Notes: generated by a model not told the origin, from the letters alone. 61,427 nucleotides of DNA from Bacillota bacterium (GCA_023411795.1 JAEYOK010000040.1:1-61427); one strand, 5' to 3'. Positions 9,641-18,432 are shown, counted from the stretch's first letter. Translations and numbers: made by a program.

Positions 9641-10043
9641 ATACTTTTTTCAAAGCTCCATTTCCAATTGTATTAACACTATCAGGGATAGTCAATGAAT
9701 CAAACTGTTTATTCTTATAAGGAATTGCTTTATCCTACTTAATTTGTCGAAAGCCCATAAGAAGTCCAGGAATTCGGTTCCATGGACTGTTCAGGGTCTG
9801 GTTGTACAGCCTTACCGACTGATTGTATATATCCATACTTATTGAGAGAATGGATTTTGCCGCTTGCTCATCGGAGCTGTCGCTTGATAGCAAACGTTTT
9901 TTTCGGCAGGCTGCCAGTTGATTTTCAGCGCTGTTTACGGTGTCTGTTTTGGATCGTAGTTCACGGTATACCATCAAAAACCACAGAATCAAAAACGATA
10001 TTGTGCTGATGAATGCGACAACGTAGGCAATAATGGTAGTCAG
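9576..10043 (-). pseudogene. Broken LemA-like / leucine-rich-repeat membrane protein gene
   Basis: The minus strand encodes one transmembrane segment (AYVVAFISTISF onward) and a soluble part whose end resembles LemA proteins (SMDIYNQSVRLYNQTL, PWNRIPGLLMGF). A TAG at 9737-9735 stops it. Past that stop, in the same frame, comes a BspA-type leucine-rich repeat (FDSLTIPDSV, then NTIGNGALKK) up to a TAA at 9578-9576. The single in-frame TAG and the one-repeat LRR tail suggest a decayed LemA-LRR fusion, although the LemA part could still be made alone. The frame has no ATG. The best start is a CTG at 10043 with AAGGGAGGG 6 nt upstream; TTG at 9992 is the other option but cuts the membrane segment. 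A sequencing error at the TAG is also possible. Confidence 0.55.
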
Positions 10044-10095
10044 ACTTAACCCTCCCTTGCTCCATAGGTGAACGGACTTTTAAAGAGTATATATT

Positions 10096-10124
10096 ACTTT
10101 AATAATAGATGAAATTTCCTAATA
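10096..10124 (-). promoter_or_regulatory. Candidate activator-dependent promoter for the LemA/LRR gene
   Basis: On the minus strand, 14 nt beyond the nearest CCTGAAATGTA repeat, there is TATTAG (10124-10119), a 17-bp spacer and TAAAGT (10101-10096). The geometry copies that of the surface-protein promoter, where the -35 also starts 14 nt after the last repeat. The hexamers are weak, so this is tentative. Confidence 0.3.
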
Positions 10125-10138
10125 AAAGCTCATCTTTG

Positions 10139-10171
10139 CCTGAAATGTATAAGATTTTGTCCTGAAATGTA
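10139..10171. promoter_or_regulatory. Paired CCTGAAATGTA repeats, probable LytTR binding site
   Basis: Two identical 11-bp direct repeats (10139-10149 and 10161-10171) are exactly 22 bp apart. That spacing is the hallmark of LytTR-family sites such as AgrA and VirR boxes. They lie between the divergent LemA/LRR gene and the LytTR regulator gene, which suggests autoregulation and control of the divergent gene. Confidence 0.55.
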
Positions 10172-10244
10172 AAAGGGGCTGGGAACAGAGGAGTTTTTAT
10201 GATAAATTAGTATTATGTTTTTACATAATGGGAGCTGTGACGAT

Positions 10245-10967
10245 TTGAAAATTGCAATTTGTGACGATGATTCCTTGGAGCTTGGACGAATCTCTTCCTT
10301 TATAGAAGCATACAGGTGTGAACGTAATGTATCTCTTGCAATCAGGACATTTTATAGTGCTACAGAGCTTATCTCCCGTGTGTGCGACGAAACTTACAAC
10401 CTTATATTATTGGATATTATGATGCCTGGGATAAACGGAATGGACGCCGCTCATGAGATCCGAGCCTATGATGAGGGAGTAAAAATTGCATTCCTTACCT
10501 CTTCACCGGAGTTTGCGGTGGAGAGCTATTCCGTAAGAGCTTATGACTATGTCCTTAAACCGGTTCCAAAGGACAAGCTCTTTTCTTTATTGGATGCAGC
10601 TATAGCTGAAGAACAAAAACCAATGGAAGGGCTGACAGTCAAAACAAAGTCAGGCATAATGCGCATATTATTCTCCAGAATGGCTTTTGTGGAAATCATG
10701 AACAAAAAGCTTTATTTTCATCTGGCGGACGGTAGCATTCAGGAGGCAGCTTCATCCCTTGCTGCGTTCGAGGAAAAGTTGCTTGCTCGCTCTGAGTTTG
10801 TTAAAGTTCATCGCTCTTATATTGTAAACCTTTCCCAGATGGTTGAGATTGGGCAAAAGGAGCTTATCACCAATTCTGGAAAAAACGTGCCAATTTCTCG
10901 CCAGCTTTATGCGAAAGTGCGTGGGGCATATATGAAGTATTTATTTTTGGAAAAAGGTGTGGAGTGA
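10245..10967 (+). CDS. LytTR-family response regulator (AgrA/VirR-like)
   Basis: The product has 240 residues from a TTG start, chosen because GGGAG lies 10 nt upstream and the protein then begins with the KIAICDDD strand of a receiver domain. An ATG 10 codons upstream is an alternative with a poor binding site. The receiver has the acidic pair in CDDD, the phospho-acceptor Asp in LILLDIMMPG and the conserved Lys in YVLKPV. The C-terminal half is a LytTR DNA-binding domain (FVKVHRSYIVNL, PISRQLYAKV). It is coupled to the kinase gene by overlap. Phosphorylated, it should bind pairs of direct repeats about 22 bp apart. Such pairs lie upstream of itself and of the surface-protein gene. Confidence 0.92.
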   Translation: MKIAICDDDSLELGRISSFIEAYRCERNVSLAIRTFYSATELISRVCDETYNLILLDIMMPGINGMDAAHEIRAYDEGVKIAFLTSSPEFAVESYSVRAYDYVLKPVPKDKLFSLLDAAIAEEQKPMEGLTVKTKSGIMRILFSRMAFVEIMNKKLYFHLADGSIQEAASSLAAFEEKLLARSEFVKVHRSYIVNLSQMVEIGQKELITNSGKNVPISRQLYAKVRGAYMKYLFLEKGVE

Positions 10968-12268
10968 TGTCTGTTTTTTCAGGTCTTCTAATGTGTATGA
11001 CTATCCTGTTCGGTATTAGTGCCCAGATGCTTCTTTTAGATGTCCATCTTAAAAACCTAAGAAAAGCTCACCGTATATTCTTCGTTGTCGGCAATCTGTT
11101 GGTTCTTGTAACTAATCTATCACTTTCACTGGTTCTGCCGGTAGATTTGCACATGAAGCTATATGTGCTGGTCATTCACATGCCCATCTTTTTGATTTTT
11201 TGGATTACGACAGAAAGAACACCCATAAAAGTAATTTTTTCTCTTTTTACTTCAGTCTTTATGATTTATCCGGCAAATGTTGTGCTGACCATAGTTTCAA
11301 GCACTATGAAATGGCTTTATCCGGTGGGGTTTTATTTTGTCTACATTGCTGTTTGTCTAATTATGCTACTGATTATTAATTGTTATTTTAAGCCATATTT
11401 TCATTATTTGATTAATAATTATAGTGGACTTAGCTTTGTAAAGCTTTGCCTTCTTCCGCTAGCGTATTATATAGTTAACTATTGGCTGGGTTTGTATAAT
11501 TATTCTTTAGTTAAAACGACAGGAATTATGTCTCTTCGTATTCTTATTTTTTTAATGACTCTAATCTCTTATGTCCTCATATTTGATATAGCAAAATCTT
11601 CTCGTGAAAAGGAAGCTTTGCAGGGATCAAAGACGGCTTTATCCTTGCTGTTAGAAAGTGCAAACCAGCAGTTGTCTGCTCTACAAGCAACACAAAAGCA
11701 AGCTGCCGTATACCGCCACGACATGAGACATCATCTGGCCCTGATTGGTGGGTTTATTGCCGATGGAGAAATCGAAAAGGCAGAAAAATATATAAGATTT
11801 ACACAAGCTGATATTGATGCTATTACTCCCAAACGTTATTGTGAGAATAATACAATTAATCTGATTTTGTCATACTTTGAGGCAAGAGCCAAAAACAAGG
11901 GGGTTGTTTTTTCAGTTGATGCCCAACTGCCTCAAGTTCTTTCCATCCCGGAAACAGAACTTTGCGCACTACTCTCAAATGGCTTGGACAACGCTATTGA
12001 AGCCTCCGCGCAGGTTGCCGACGAACAATTCAGAAAAGTTATAATCAATTGCCAAAGCCACAAGAACAATCTACTAATTCATATAGAAAACAGCTTCACG
12101 GGTAAGGTGAAAATGGAGAACGGTATACCGCAAAGTCTTCGGGAGGGACATGGCTTTGGAGTAAAAAGCATAGCCATGATTGCTGAAAAATATAACGGCT
12201 ACTGCTCCTTTGACGCAAAAGATGAGATATTTATCATGAGGCTTGTGCTGCCGCTAAAGGAATGTTAG
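10967..12268 (+). CDS. AgrC-like sensor histidine kinase with GHKL ATPase domain
   Basis: The protein has 433 residues. Its ATG overlaps the TGA of the regulator gene by one base (a GTG one codon earlier is also possible), so the two are translationally coupled. Residues 1-215 form six or seven membrane segments, the usual sensor of peptide-responsive kinases. A short coiled linker leads to the phospho-acceptor His in YRHDMRHHLALI. The ATP-binding part has an N box (LLSNGLDNAIEAS) and a G box (GHGFGVKSI). The likely partner is the LytTR regulator just upstream. No agrB or agrD gene is visible nearby, so the signal is unknown. Confidence 0.9.
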   Translation: MSVFSGLLMCMTILFGISAQMLLLDVHLKNLRKAHRIFFVVGNLLVLVTNLSLSLVLPVDLHMKLYVLVIHMPIFLIFWITTERTPIKVIFSLFTSVFMIYPANVVLTIVSSTMKWLYPVGFYFVYIAVCLIMLLIINCYFKPYFHYLINNYSGLSFVKLCLLPLAYYIVNYWLGLYNYSLVKTTGIMSLRILIFLMTLISYVLIFDIAKSSREKEALQGSKTALSLLLESANQQLSALQATQKQAAVYRHDMRHHLALIGGFIADGEIEKAEKYIRFTQADIDAITPKRYCENNTINLILSYFEARAKNKGVVFSVDAQLPQVLSIPETELCALLSNGLDNAIEASAQVADEQFRKVIINCQSHKNNLLIHIENSFTGKVKMENGIPQSLREGHGFGVKSIAMIAEKYNGYCSFDAKDEIFIMRLVLPLKEC

Positions 12269-12295
12269 CTTGATGCAGCATTATTTTTTGTCTAC

Positions 12296-13003
12296 TCACT
12301 CACTGTATATTTCTAAATCTCCTTTAATGGATCGCTCATAGTAATCAGTTAAATATGAAACCGCTTCTTCTGTTTTTTCGCTTGTTATGAGATTAAATAG
12401 TCCGGTCATAAAATCAATGGTTAGTTGTATCCCATAAAGTCTGATGTGTCGTTCAAATAAGTTAAGGTTAGAGGGGCGAAAAGCATTATAGATTAAAGGT
12501 AAAATTGTATTTCCACTTAAAATACTCATATATCGAAAGAACTCATAAGCTACTTCAGCTGCTTCTGAGACTTTTGTGGCTTTATTGATTTCAAGTATAT
12601 AGCTCTGTAATTTATTCACCTTTTCTTCGGTTAAATTATTCGCCATTTGTCTGATTGCAAAGGAGTCAAATAAGATTTTAAGTTCAATAGAAGAACGTAC
12701 TTCAGGCCTGCGAAGCCTCCCTCTGTTATAATTCATCATAGAGACAAGGATGTCCACCGAGCCTTTCTGGTTGTAGTCAGCCACAAAGGTACCAACTCTC
12801 GGTTTAATTTCCAGAAAACCCTTGGCTACCATTTCTGTAATGCCGCTATGAACGATATTGCGGCTAATTCCCATAGCTTCGGCAAGCTCACGCTCTGTTA
12901 AGAGCTTTTCCCCAATTTCAAGTTCACCTGATAATATTTTAGATTCTATTTCTTGAATAAAAAGCTCTTTTAGGGTAGGTGCTTGCAATTTTTTATATTC
13001 CAT
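12296..13003 (-). CDS. GntR/FadR-type transcriptional regulator
   Basis: The product has 235 residues; the ATG at 13003 is preceded by GAGGAGAG. The N-terminal winged helix shows the GntR pattern (LLTERELAEAMGISRN, then FLEIKPRVGTFV). The C-terminal all-helical part (about 80-235) looks like an FCD/FadR ligand domain but lacks an obvious metal-binding His set. The gene is divergent from the nickel/dehydratase operon, 366 bp away, so it is the natural candidate for its regulator. A palindrome at 13050-13065 could be its own operator. The effector, perhaps an organic acid or an acyl-CoA, is unknown. Confidence 0.85.
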   Translation of the reverse strand: MEYKKLQAPTLKELFIQEIESKILSGELEIGEKLLTERELAEAMGISRNIVHSGITEMVAKGFLEIKPRVGTFVADYNQKGSVDILVSMMNYNRGRLRRPEVRSSIELKILFDSFAIRQMANNLTEEKVNKLQSYILEINKATKVSEAAEVAYEFFRYMSILSGNTILPLIYNAFRPSNLNLFERHIRLYGIQLTIDFMTGLFNLITSEKTEEAVSYLTDYYERSIKGDLEIYSE

Positions 13004-13049
13004 ATTACTCTCCTCTGGTTGTTGGTTAACCACAATAAAAATTTTAAAT

Positions 13050-13065
13050 ATAACACATTTGTTAT
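13050..13065. promoter_or_regulatory. ATAACA-CATT-TGTTAT palindrome, candidate GntR operator
   Basis: A perfect 6-bp inverted repeat with a 4-bp centre lies about 47 bp upstream of the GntR start codon. Many GntR proteins bind short palindromes in their own promoters. Assignment is by position only. Confidence 0.35.
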
Positions 13066-13099
13066 GCAATTTGCTTAATACTTGTCGAAATTTGTATTG

Positions 13100-13128
13100 T
13101 TAAAAAGGTAACAGGATGTTAATATAAT
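13100..13128 (+). promoter_or_regulatory. Candidate promoter of the nickel/dehydratase operon
   Basis: TTAAAA (13100-13105), a 17-bp spacer and a consensus TATAAT (13123-13128). The transcript would carry a leader of about 235 nt. No riboswitch, terminator or convincing gene was seen in that leader. Confidence 0.4.
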
Positions 13129-13369
13129 TATATAACTATGTTTAATATTGGTCAATCTGTTAGGGGTTACATGGAAAATGTTTGATAAAATCTCCTGGTT
13201 CAAAAAAGTCAACCACGCTGAAATCAACCAAGGTAAAGAGAAATGAAACATATATCTTTTATAGAGCGCATTGAGTTGTTTTCAAATTGGTTAAAGCATA
13301 AATCTATGTCATGAAAAAGAATTGATTATATGAAATATATAATAACAATTTGTAAAGGAGAAAATTCAA

Positions 13370-16060
13370 ATGGCAGAATTGAGACCGAAAATTGTAAAGC
13401 TCGCAAAAGTAGTTGGTGGCGTTTCCGGTTTGGTAAATAAAATCGATGAAAACGCACCGGAGTATTACAGCTTAGCAGCGGTACTGACCGATGAGGAAGC
13501 TGACGTAGCGATTGCTGCGGGTTTGAGGAAAGAACGTACCGCTGAATATCTTGCCAAAAAGGTGGGCAGACCTCTGGAGGAAGTTCAGAAGATTGCTCAG
13601 GAGCTCGGTTGGAAGGGTATCTTTAGAGTAACTACTGATCCGGTTGACAAAAAAGATCGTTATTTCATGCAAATATTTGCCCCTGGTATTATGGAAATGT
13701 TGGTTAACAACAAGCAAATATTAAATGCACACCCGGAGGTTGGCAAGGCATTCGAAGAATACACCCGTATTCGAATGGCAAACATGTCACCATTGATGCC
13801 GGATGGTTATGGTTTAATGCGTGTTGTACCCATTGAAAGTTCTATTAAGGATATTCCCGGTGTTAATGACTATGAAAAATTGAGCTATTATTTAAATAAG
13901 TATGATAAGTTTTCTGTATCTCCCTGTTCTTGTCGTTCTTCTCGTCGTGTTATTGGAGAGGGCTGTGGCCATTTGGAAGAGGATATGTGCGTTCAGATGG
14001 GAAAAGGTGCCGAGTATTACATAAGAACCGGACGCGCAAGAGAAATCACCCGTGAAGAAGCTTGGGAGATTTTAATACGAGCTGAAGATAATGGATTGAT
14101 GCATAATATGCCAAACATCGAAGAAGCCGGTGAAAGTGCGGCTATCTGTAATTGCTGTGCTTGTTCCTGCTTTGGGCTGCGTGTTGGATTGCTTTATGGA
14201 GCCAGAGATGTGGTTCGTTCCAACTTTGTTGCTAAAATTGATGAAACAAAATGCGTGGCCTGTGGTCAGTGTGTTGAAGCCTGTCCGGGAAATGCGTTGA
14301 AGCTGGGACAAAAAATTTGTACCAAGAATCCATTGCCCGAACCTGAGAAATATCGCAAAATGAGAGATTCTCTTTGGCATAAGTCTGACTGGAATTTGGA
14401 TTACCGCGAAAATCGTGAAGACGTTCTGGGAACCGGTACCGCTCCGTGTAAGACAGCCTGTCCCGCTCACGTAGCTGTACAGGGTTATCTACGTTTGGCA
14501 GCGGAGGGTGATTATCAGGGCGCTTTAGCATTAATTAAGAAAGAAAATCCCTTCCCGGCTGTTTGCGGACGTATTTGTAACCATCGCTGTGAAAAAGAGT
14601 GTACACGCGGACTAATTGATGAAGCGGTAGCTATAGACGAAGTTAAACGCTTTATTGCCGACCATGATTTAAAGAAATCAACAAGATACATTCCACCAAT
14701 GATTAATCAAATAGGCAGACCATATGATGAGAAAATCGCAATTATCGGTGCCGGTCCCGCCGGTATGAGCTGTGCATTCTACCTTGCTGAAAAAGGTTAT
14801 AAACCTACGGTATTTGAAAAAGAGCATCGCCCGGGTGGTATGCTGATGAATGGTATCCCGTCGTTTAGACTTGAAAAAGATGTGGTTCAGGCCGAAATTG
14901 ATATCCTGACCGAAATGGGTGTGGAGTTCAAATGCGGCGTTGAGGTTGGTAAAGATATTACCATTGCTCAGCTTCGTGAACAAGGTTATAAAGGCTTCTA
15001 TATTGCAATCGGTGCACAGGGAGGACGTAGTCTTGGTATTCCAGGTGAAGATGCTGAAGGCGTGGAGTCAGGAATTTCCTTTGTTCGTGATGTAAACCTG
15101 GGTAAGGAAAAGAAGCTTACAGGCCGAACTGTTGTAATAGGTGGCGGAAATGTAGCGGTCGATGTTGCACGTACTGCAGTCAGAGTCGGTGCAACAGAAA
15201 CTTCTATGTTCTGCCTTGAAAGTCGCGATGAAATGCCGGCCGATGGGGATGAAGTTGCAGAAGCTGAACATGAGGGCATAAAAGTTTATAATTCATGGGG
15301 ACCTAAAGAAATACTGATGGAAAACAATAAGGTTAAAGGTATTGTTTTCAAGAGATGTATTTCTGTTTTTGATGAGGAACATCGTTTCGCTCCGAAATAT
15401 GATGAAAACGATTTAATGACAGTTGAGTGTGAGCACGTATTACTGTCTGTCGGTCAGAGTATCGTCTGGGAAGAACTGCTTGCGGGGACCAAAGTAGAGT
15501 TCAATCGCAATGGTACTGCAAAAGCAGATCCTCTAACCTACCAGACAGCCGAACCCGATATCTTCGTGGGCGGTGATGTCTACACCGGTCCTAAATTTGC
15601 AATCGATGCAATTGCAGCAGGTAAGGAAGCTGCAATATCCCTTCACCGTTTTGTACAACCCGGACAGACATTGACTCTTGGCCGTGATCGCAGAAAATAT
15701 ATTTCACTTGATAAATCAAATGTTTTAATTGATGAAGACAGCTATGACCGCTCAAAGCGTCAACAGCCCGGTTATAATGAGGCAAAGGCAAGGTCCTTTG
15801 GTGACACACGTATAACCTTTACCGAAGAACAGGTTAAGAAGGAGACAGCACGTTGTCTTTCCTGTGGAGCCACAAAGGTAGATGAATATATGTGTGTTGG
15901 CTGTGGTCTTTGCACGACAAAATGTCAATTCGGAGCAATCCATATGGAAAAAGTACGTGATTGGCATGCGGGTAGCTTTGAGACAATGCCTATAAAAGTT
16001 GCCACCCATGTAGTTAAGAAAACCGGAAGAATTCTAGCTAAGCCGTTCGTAAGAAAATAG
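13370..16060 (+). CDS. Ferredoxin / GltD-like FAD-NAD(P) oxidoreductase, first gene of the operon
   Basis: The product has 896 residues, with AAAGGAG before the ATG. Residues 1-180 contain no recognised domain. Cysteine clusters follow at 186-188 (PCSCR) and 260-267 (CNCCACSC), then a 4Fe-4S ferredoxin motif at about 295-305 (CVACGQCVEAC). From about 350 it resembles the small subunit of glutamate synthase: the Fe-S entry region (CKTACPAHVAVQGY, GRICNHRCEKEC), an FAD motif (IGAGPAGMSC, about 458) and an NAD(P) motif (IGGGNVAVDVA, about 589). The C-terminus carries another Cys-rich ferredoxin (CVGCGLCTTKCQFG, about 841). Such proteins move electrons from NAD(P)H through flavin to iron-sulfur clusters. 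Here the likely acceptor is the activator ATPase at 19970-20761, which must deliver low-potential electrons to the HgdAB-type pair. The domain set is clear; the partner is inferred. Confidence 0.85.
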   Translation: MAELRPKIVKLAKVVGGVSGLVNKIDENAPEYYSLAAVLTDEEADVAIAAGLRKERTAEYLAKKVGRPLEEVQKIAQELGWKGIFRVTTDPVDKKDRYFMQIFAPGIMEMLVNNKQILNAHPEVGKAFEEYTRIRMANMSPLMPDGYGLMRVVPIESSIKDIPGVNDYEKLSYYLNKYDKFSVSPCSCRSSRRVIGEGCGHLEEDMCVQMGKGAEYYIRTGRAREITREEAWEILIRAEDNGLMHNMPNIEEAGESAAICNCCACSCFGLRVGLLYGARDVVRSNFVAKIDETKCVACGQCVEACPGNALKLGQKICTKNPLPEPEKYRKMRDSLWHKSDWNLDYRENREDVLGTGTAPCKTACPAHVAVQGYLRLAAEGDYQGALALIKKENPFPAVCGRICNHRCEKECTRGLIDEAVAIDEVKRFIADHDLKKSTRYIPPMINQIGRPYDEKIAIIGAGPAGMSCAFYLAEKGYKPTVFEKEHRPGGMLMNGIPSFRLEKDVVQAEIDILTEMGVEFKCGVEVGKDITIAQLREQGYKGFYIAIGAQGGRSLGIPGEDAEGVESGISFVRDVNLGKEKKLTGRTVVIGGGNVAVDVARTAVRVGATETSMFCLESRDEMPADGDEVAEAEHEGIKVYNSWGPKEILMENNKVKGIVFKRCISVFDEEHRFAPKYDENDLMTVECEHVLLSVGQSIVWEELLAGTKVEFNRNGTAKADPLTYQTAEPDIFVGGDVYTGPKFAIDAIAAGKEAAISLHRFVQPGQTLTLGRDRRKYISLDKSNVLIDEDSYDRSKRQQPGYNEAKARSFGDTRITFTEEQVKKETARCLSCGATKVDEYMCVGCGLCTTKCQFGAIHMEKVRDWHAGSFETMPIKVATHVVKKTGRILAKPFVRK

Positions 16061-16069
16061 TGGTGTAAT

Positions 16070-16411
16070 ATGCATGAACTTGGTTTAATGGATGCAGTGA
16101 TGAAGACTGTAGGGCGGATTGTGAAAGAGGAAGGCTTAACACATGTAAGCAGAATCGTATTAGAAATTGGCGAGCTATCGGGTGCCGTACCGCATTTTAT
16201 TACAGATTGCTATAAAGCGGTTGTTGCGGACACACAGTATCAGGATACAGAGCTGGTACTTGAAATGGCTCCAGGCATAGCTCGCTGTAACGATTGTCAG
16301 ATTAAATTTCGAATCGATATGGAAGAACTATGCTGCCCTACATGCTCTGGGAAAAATCTTACACCGCTGGCGGGAAAAGATCTTACAATTAAAGAAATTG
16401 AAGCATATTAA
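16070..16411 (+). CDS. HypA-like nickel metallochaperone
   Basis: The product has 113 residues, full length for HypA/HybF. It begins with MHE, whose Met amine and His2 bind nickel in the family. The zinc site is the two-Cys pair CNDC...CPTC at about residues 74-94. HypA proteins normally hand nickel to hydrogenase or urease. No hydrogenase structural gene and no HypB are present in this window. The gene lies 9 bp after the flavoprotein and just before a CooC-like ATPase, so here it may serve a nickel enzyme of the CODH/ACS type or the operon's own product. Strictly, the sequence shows only the family. Confidence 0.88.
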   Translation: MHELGLMDAVMKTVGRIVKEEGLTHVSRIVLEIGELSGAVPHFITDCYKAVVADTQYQDTELVLEMAPGIARCNDCQIKFRIDMEELCCPTCSGKNLTPLAGKDLTIKEIEAY

Positions 16412-16442
16412 CGATTTGAATCATCTGTGATTAAGGAGAAAA

Positions 16443-17216
16443 ATGATGGAGCAAAATGCAAAAATTATTGCAGTCACTGGAAAGGGTGGAGTTGGGAAGA
16501 CTTCTTTGTCAGCTGTTATTGTGAAACTGCTAACAGAGGCATTCCCGGATAAACGTATTCTGGCCATTGATGCAGATCCGGCAGTTGGCTTGGCAACAGC
16601 GCTAGGCATTGAAGTTAAGTCAACCGTTGACGACATCAGAAAAGAGTTCATTAACCAGGTTGAAACCGGCAATGCCAATGAAGCAGTAGAGCTGTTGGGT
16701 AACGCGCAATATAAAATATTTGAAACCCTGGTGGAACAGCCTAACTTCACTTTTTTAGCAATTGGCAGGCCGGAATCGGCAGGCTGTTATTGTAAAGTGA
16801 ACAGTTATTTAAAGGAAGTTATTAAAATACTAAGCGACAATTTCGATTATATAGTAATTGACGGGGAGGCTGGTATCGAACAGGTTAATCGTCGCGTAAT
16901 GGAAAAGGTGACTCATTTATTGCTTGTCTCGGATGCAAGTAAAAAAGGAATTCAAGTAATTGAAACCATTAACCGTGTTGCAAAAGAGCTTGTGATGTAT
17001 GATGCAGTTGGAGCCGTATTCAATCGTATTCCCGGATTGGATATTAAGCAGCATCTTGATACGGGAGAAATCCCTGTGCTCGCTTATATACCATCGGACG
17101 AGACATTGGCTACCAGCGACATTAAAGGTGAGAATATTATGATGTTACCTGATAATGCTCCGATTGTCCAAGGTGCACGTGAGGCACTCGCAAAGCTAAA
17201 AATTTTGAAAGGATAG
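16443..17216 (+). CDS. CooC/AcsF-like nickel-insertion ATPase (MinD/NifH superfamily)
   Basis: The product has 257 residues, with AAGGAG before ATG-ATG. It has a deviant Walker A motif (TGKGGVGKTS, residues about 10-19), a switch I-like DADPAVGLA and Walker B (YIVIDGEAG). The GCYCKVN motif at about 119 is the Cys pair typical of CooC, which binds a metal at the dimer interface and inserts nickel into carbon monoxide dehydrogenase. Its presence beside HypA points to maturation of a nickel enzyme. No CODH catalytic subunit (CooS/AcsA) lies in this window, but an acetyl-CoA synthase-like piece closes the operon. Confidence 0.85.
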   Translation: MMEQNAKIIAVTGKGGVGKTSLSAVIVKLLTEAFPDKRILAIDADPAVGLATALGIEVKSTVDDIRKEFINQVETGNANEAVELLGNAQYKIFETLVEQPNFTFLAIGRPESAGCYCKVNSYLKEVIKILSDNFDYIVIDGEAGIEQVNRRVMEKVTHLLLVSDASKKGIQVIETINRVAKELVMYDAVGAVFNRIPGLDIKQHLDTGEIPVLAYIPSDETLATSDIKGENIMMLPDNAPIVQGAREALAKLKILKG

Positions 17217-17226
17217 GAATTGGAAT

Positions 17227-18432
17227 ATGAAAGATTTGAAGAATCTGCTCTATTTTGAAAACCTACTGGCAGAGGCAAACAATGACTTGGCCCGGGAAGC
17301 AAAGAATAACGGTCGAATAGCCATTGGAAGTGTCTGCTATCAGATTCCGGAAGTACTCTTAAATCTACCGGGCTGCTTTAGCACAAGACTGCGTGCGCCG
17401 GGAACAACTTCCATGGAGATGGGTACATATTATATGACCAGCTTAACATGTGAATACTGCCGCGCAATCTTAGAACGAGCATTGGAAGGAAGTTATCAAT
17501 TTATCGATTGTATGTTCGATCCTGCTTCATGTTCCCAGCTTGCTGATTGTATGGAAAATATGGAAGTGCTGGGTCTTGGCAGTGGAGAGAAATTCTTTAT
17601 TGCGCATGTTGACACCCCCATGAAAGACGATGAAAACGGAATCAATCATTTAACCCATATGTGCCGTGTAAGTGTTCTGAATAGGCTGCAAGAGGTGTTT
17701 GGCATAGATACCTCCGACGCAGCATTGCGCGAGGCCGTGGAATTACATAACGAGGTTTGTCGTCTTATAACCGAAATGGGGCAGTATAGAAAGCTTGAGA
17801 ATCCAACTATTACCGGCTATGAATTTGCGGTAATTACACTTGCAACTTACTGCTGTCCAAAAGACCTTATCCTACCTTATCTGAGAGAAACCGTAGAAGA
17901 GTTGAAGACCCGTGAACCGGACAAAACAAATCCGTATCGTGTTCGCGTTGTTGTTGCAGGTTCTGAAATTGATGATCCGATGTTTATTAAATTAATTGAA
18001 GACTCAGGTGCATATGTAGCCGTTGACCGTTTTTGCTTTGGCTCATTCCCCGGGCGTCAGGAGATTATTCTCAATGATACCGAAGATGTGTTAACGCAAA
18101 TTTGTCGGCAAAACGTGCTTGAATGTCAGTGTCCACGTTATATGAATACTTCAAAGATTAATGGAAGAAAAGCATATTTGGATAAATTGGCACGGGAATA
18201 TAATGCTGACGGGATTATCTTCCAACAAATGAATTTCTGTAATTTCTGGGGCTATGAAAGAGCCGGAGCAAGCCATATTCTGACACAGGAATATAACTGG
18301 CCGGTTCTAAGTATCGATCGTCCATATGTGGTTGGTAGTTCGGGACAACTTCGTACCCGTATACAGGCATTTATCGAACGTATTGAAATAAAGAAAATAC
18401 AGGGAGGTGATCCTAATGGGAAAGCAAATTAA
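17227..18432 (+). CDS. HgdB/BcrB-type iron-sulfur subunit (2-hydroxyacyl-CoA dehydratase / double-cubane family)
   Basis: The product has 401 residues and belongs to the HGD-D (PF06050-type) family. The N-terminal half carries the cluster-binding region with conserved cysteines (NLPGCFSTRLR, SLTCEYCRAIL, IDCMFDPASCSQLADC). The C-terminal half has VAVDRFCFGSF and the family signature IIFQQMNFCNFWGYE, then LSIDRPY and a helix ending QAFIERIE. Family members bind a 4Fe-4S or a double-cubane cluster and carry out ATP-driven low-potential reductions: dehydration of 2-hydroxyacyl-CoA, benzoyl-CoA reduction, or acetylene reduction for the double-cubane protein. Substrate assignment is not possible. 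It overlaps the next gene by 17 bp, which supports a heterodimer. Confidence 0.85.
   Translation: MKDLKNLLYFENLLAEANNDLAREAKNNGRIAIGSVCYQIPEVLLNLPGCFSTRLRAPGTTSMEMGTYYMTSLTCEYCRAILERALEGSYQFIDCMFDPASCSQLADCMENMEVLGLGSGEKFFIAHVDTPMKDDENGINHLTHMCRVSVLNRLQEVFGIDTSDAALREAVELHNEVCRLITEMGQYRKLENPTITGYEFAVITLATYCCPKDLILPYLRETVEELKTREPDKTNPYRVRVVVAGSEIDDPMFIKLIEDSGAYVAVDRFCFGSFPGRQEIILNDTEDVLTQICRQNVLECQCPRYMNTSKINGRKAYLDKLAREYNADGIIFQQMNFCNFWGYERAGASHILTQEYNWPVLSIDRPYVVGSSGQLRTRIQAFIERIEIKKIQGGDPNGKAN

Noticed and set aside
13178..13246. Possible 22-codon ORF (MFDKISWFKKVN...) in the leader of the nickel/dehydratase operon
   Set aside because: It has no good ribosome binding site and no recognisable peptide family. 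Chance frames of this length are common.
16070..17216. Part of a hydrogenase or CODH maturation operon
   Set aside because: HypA and CooC are present, but no hydrogenase, CODH or urease structural gene, nor HypB-F, is in the window. Only the gene families are claimed.
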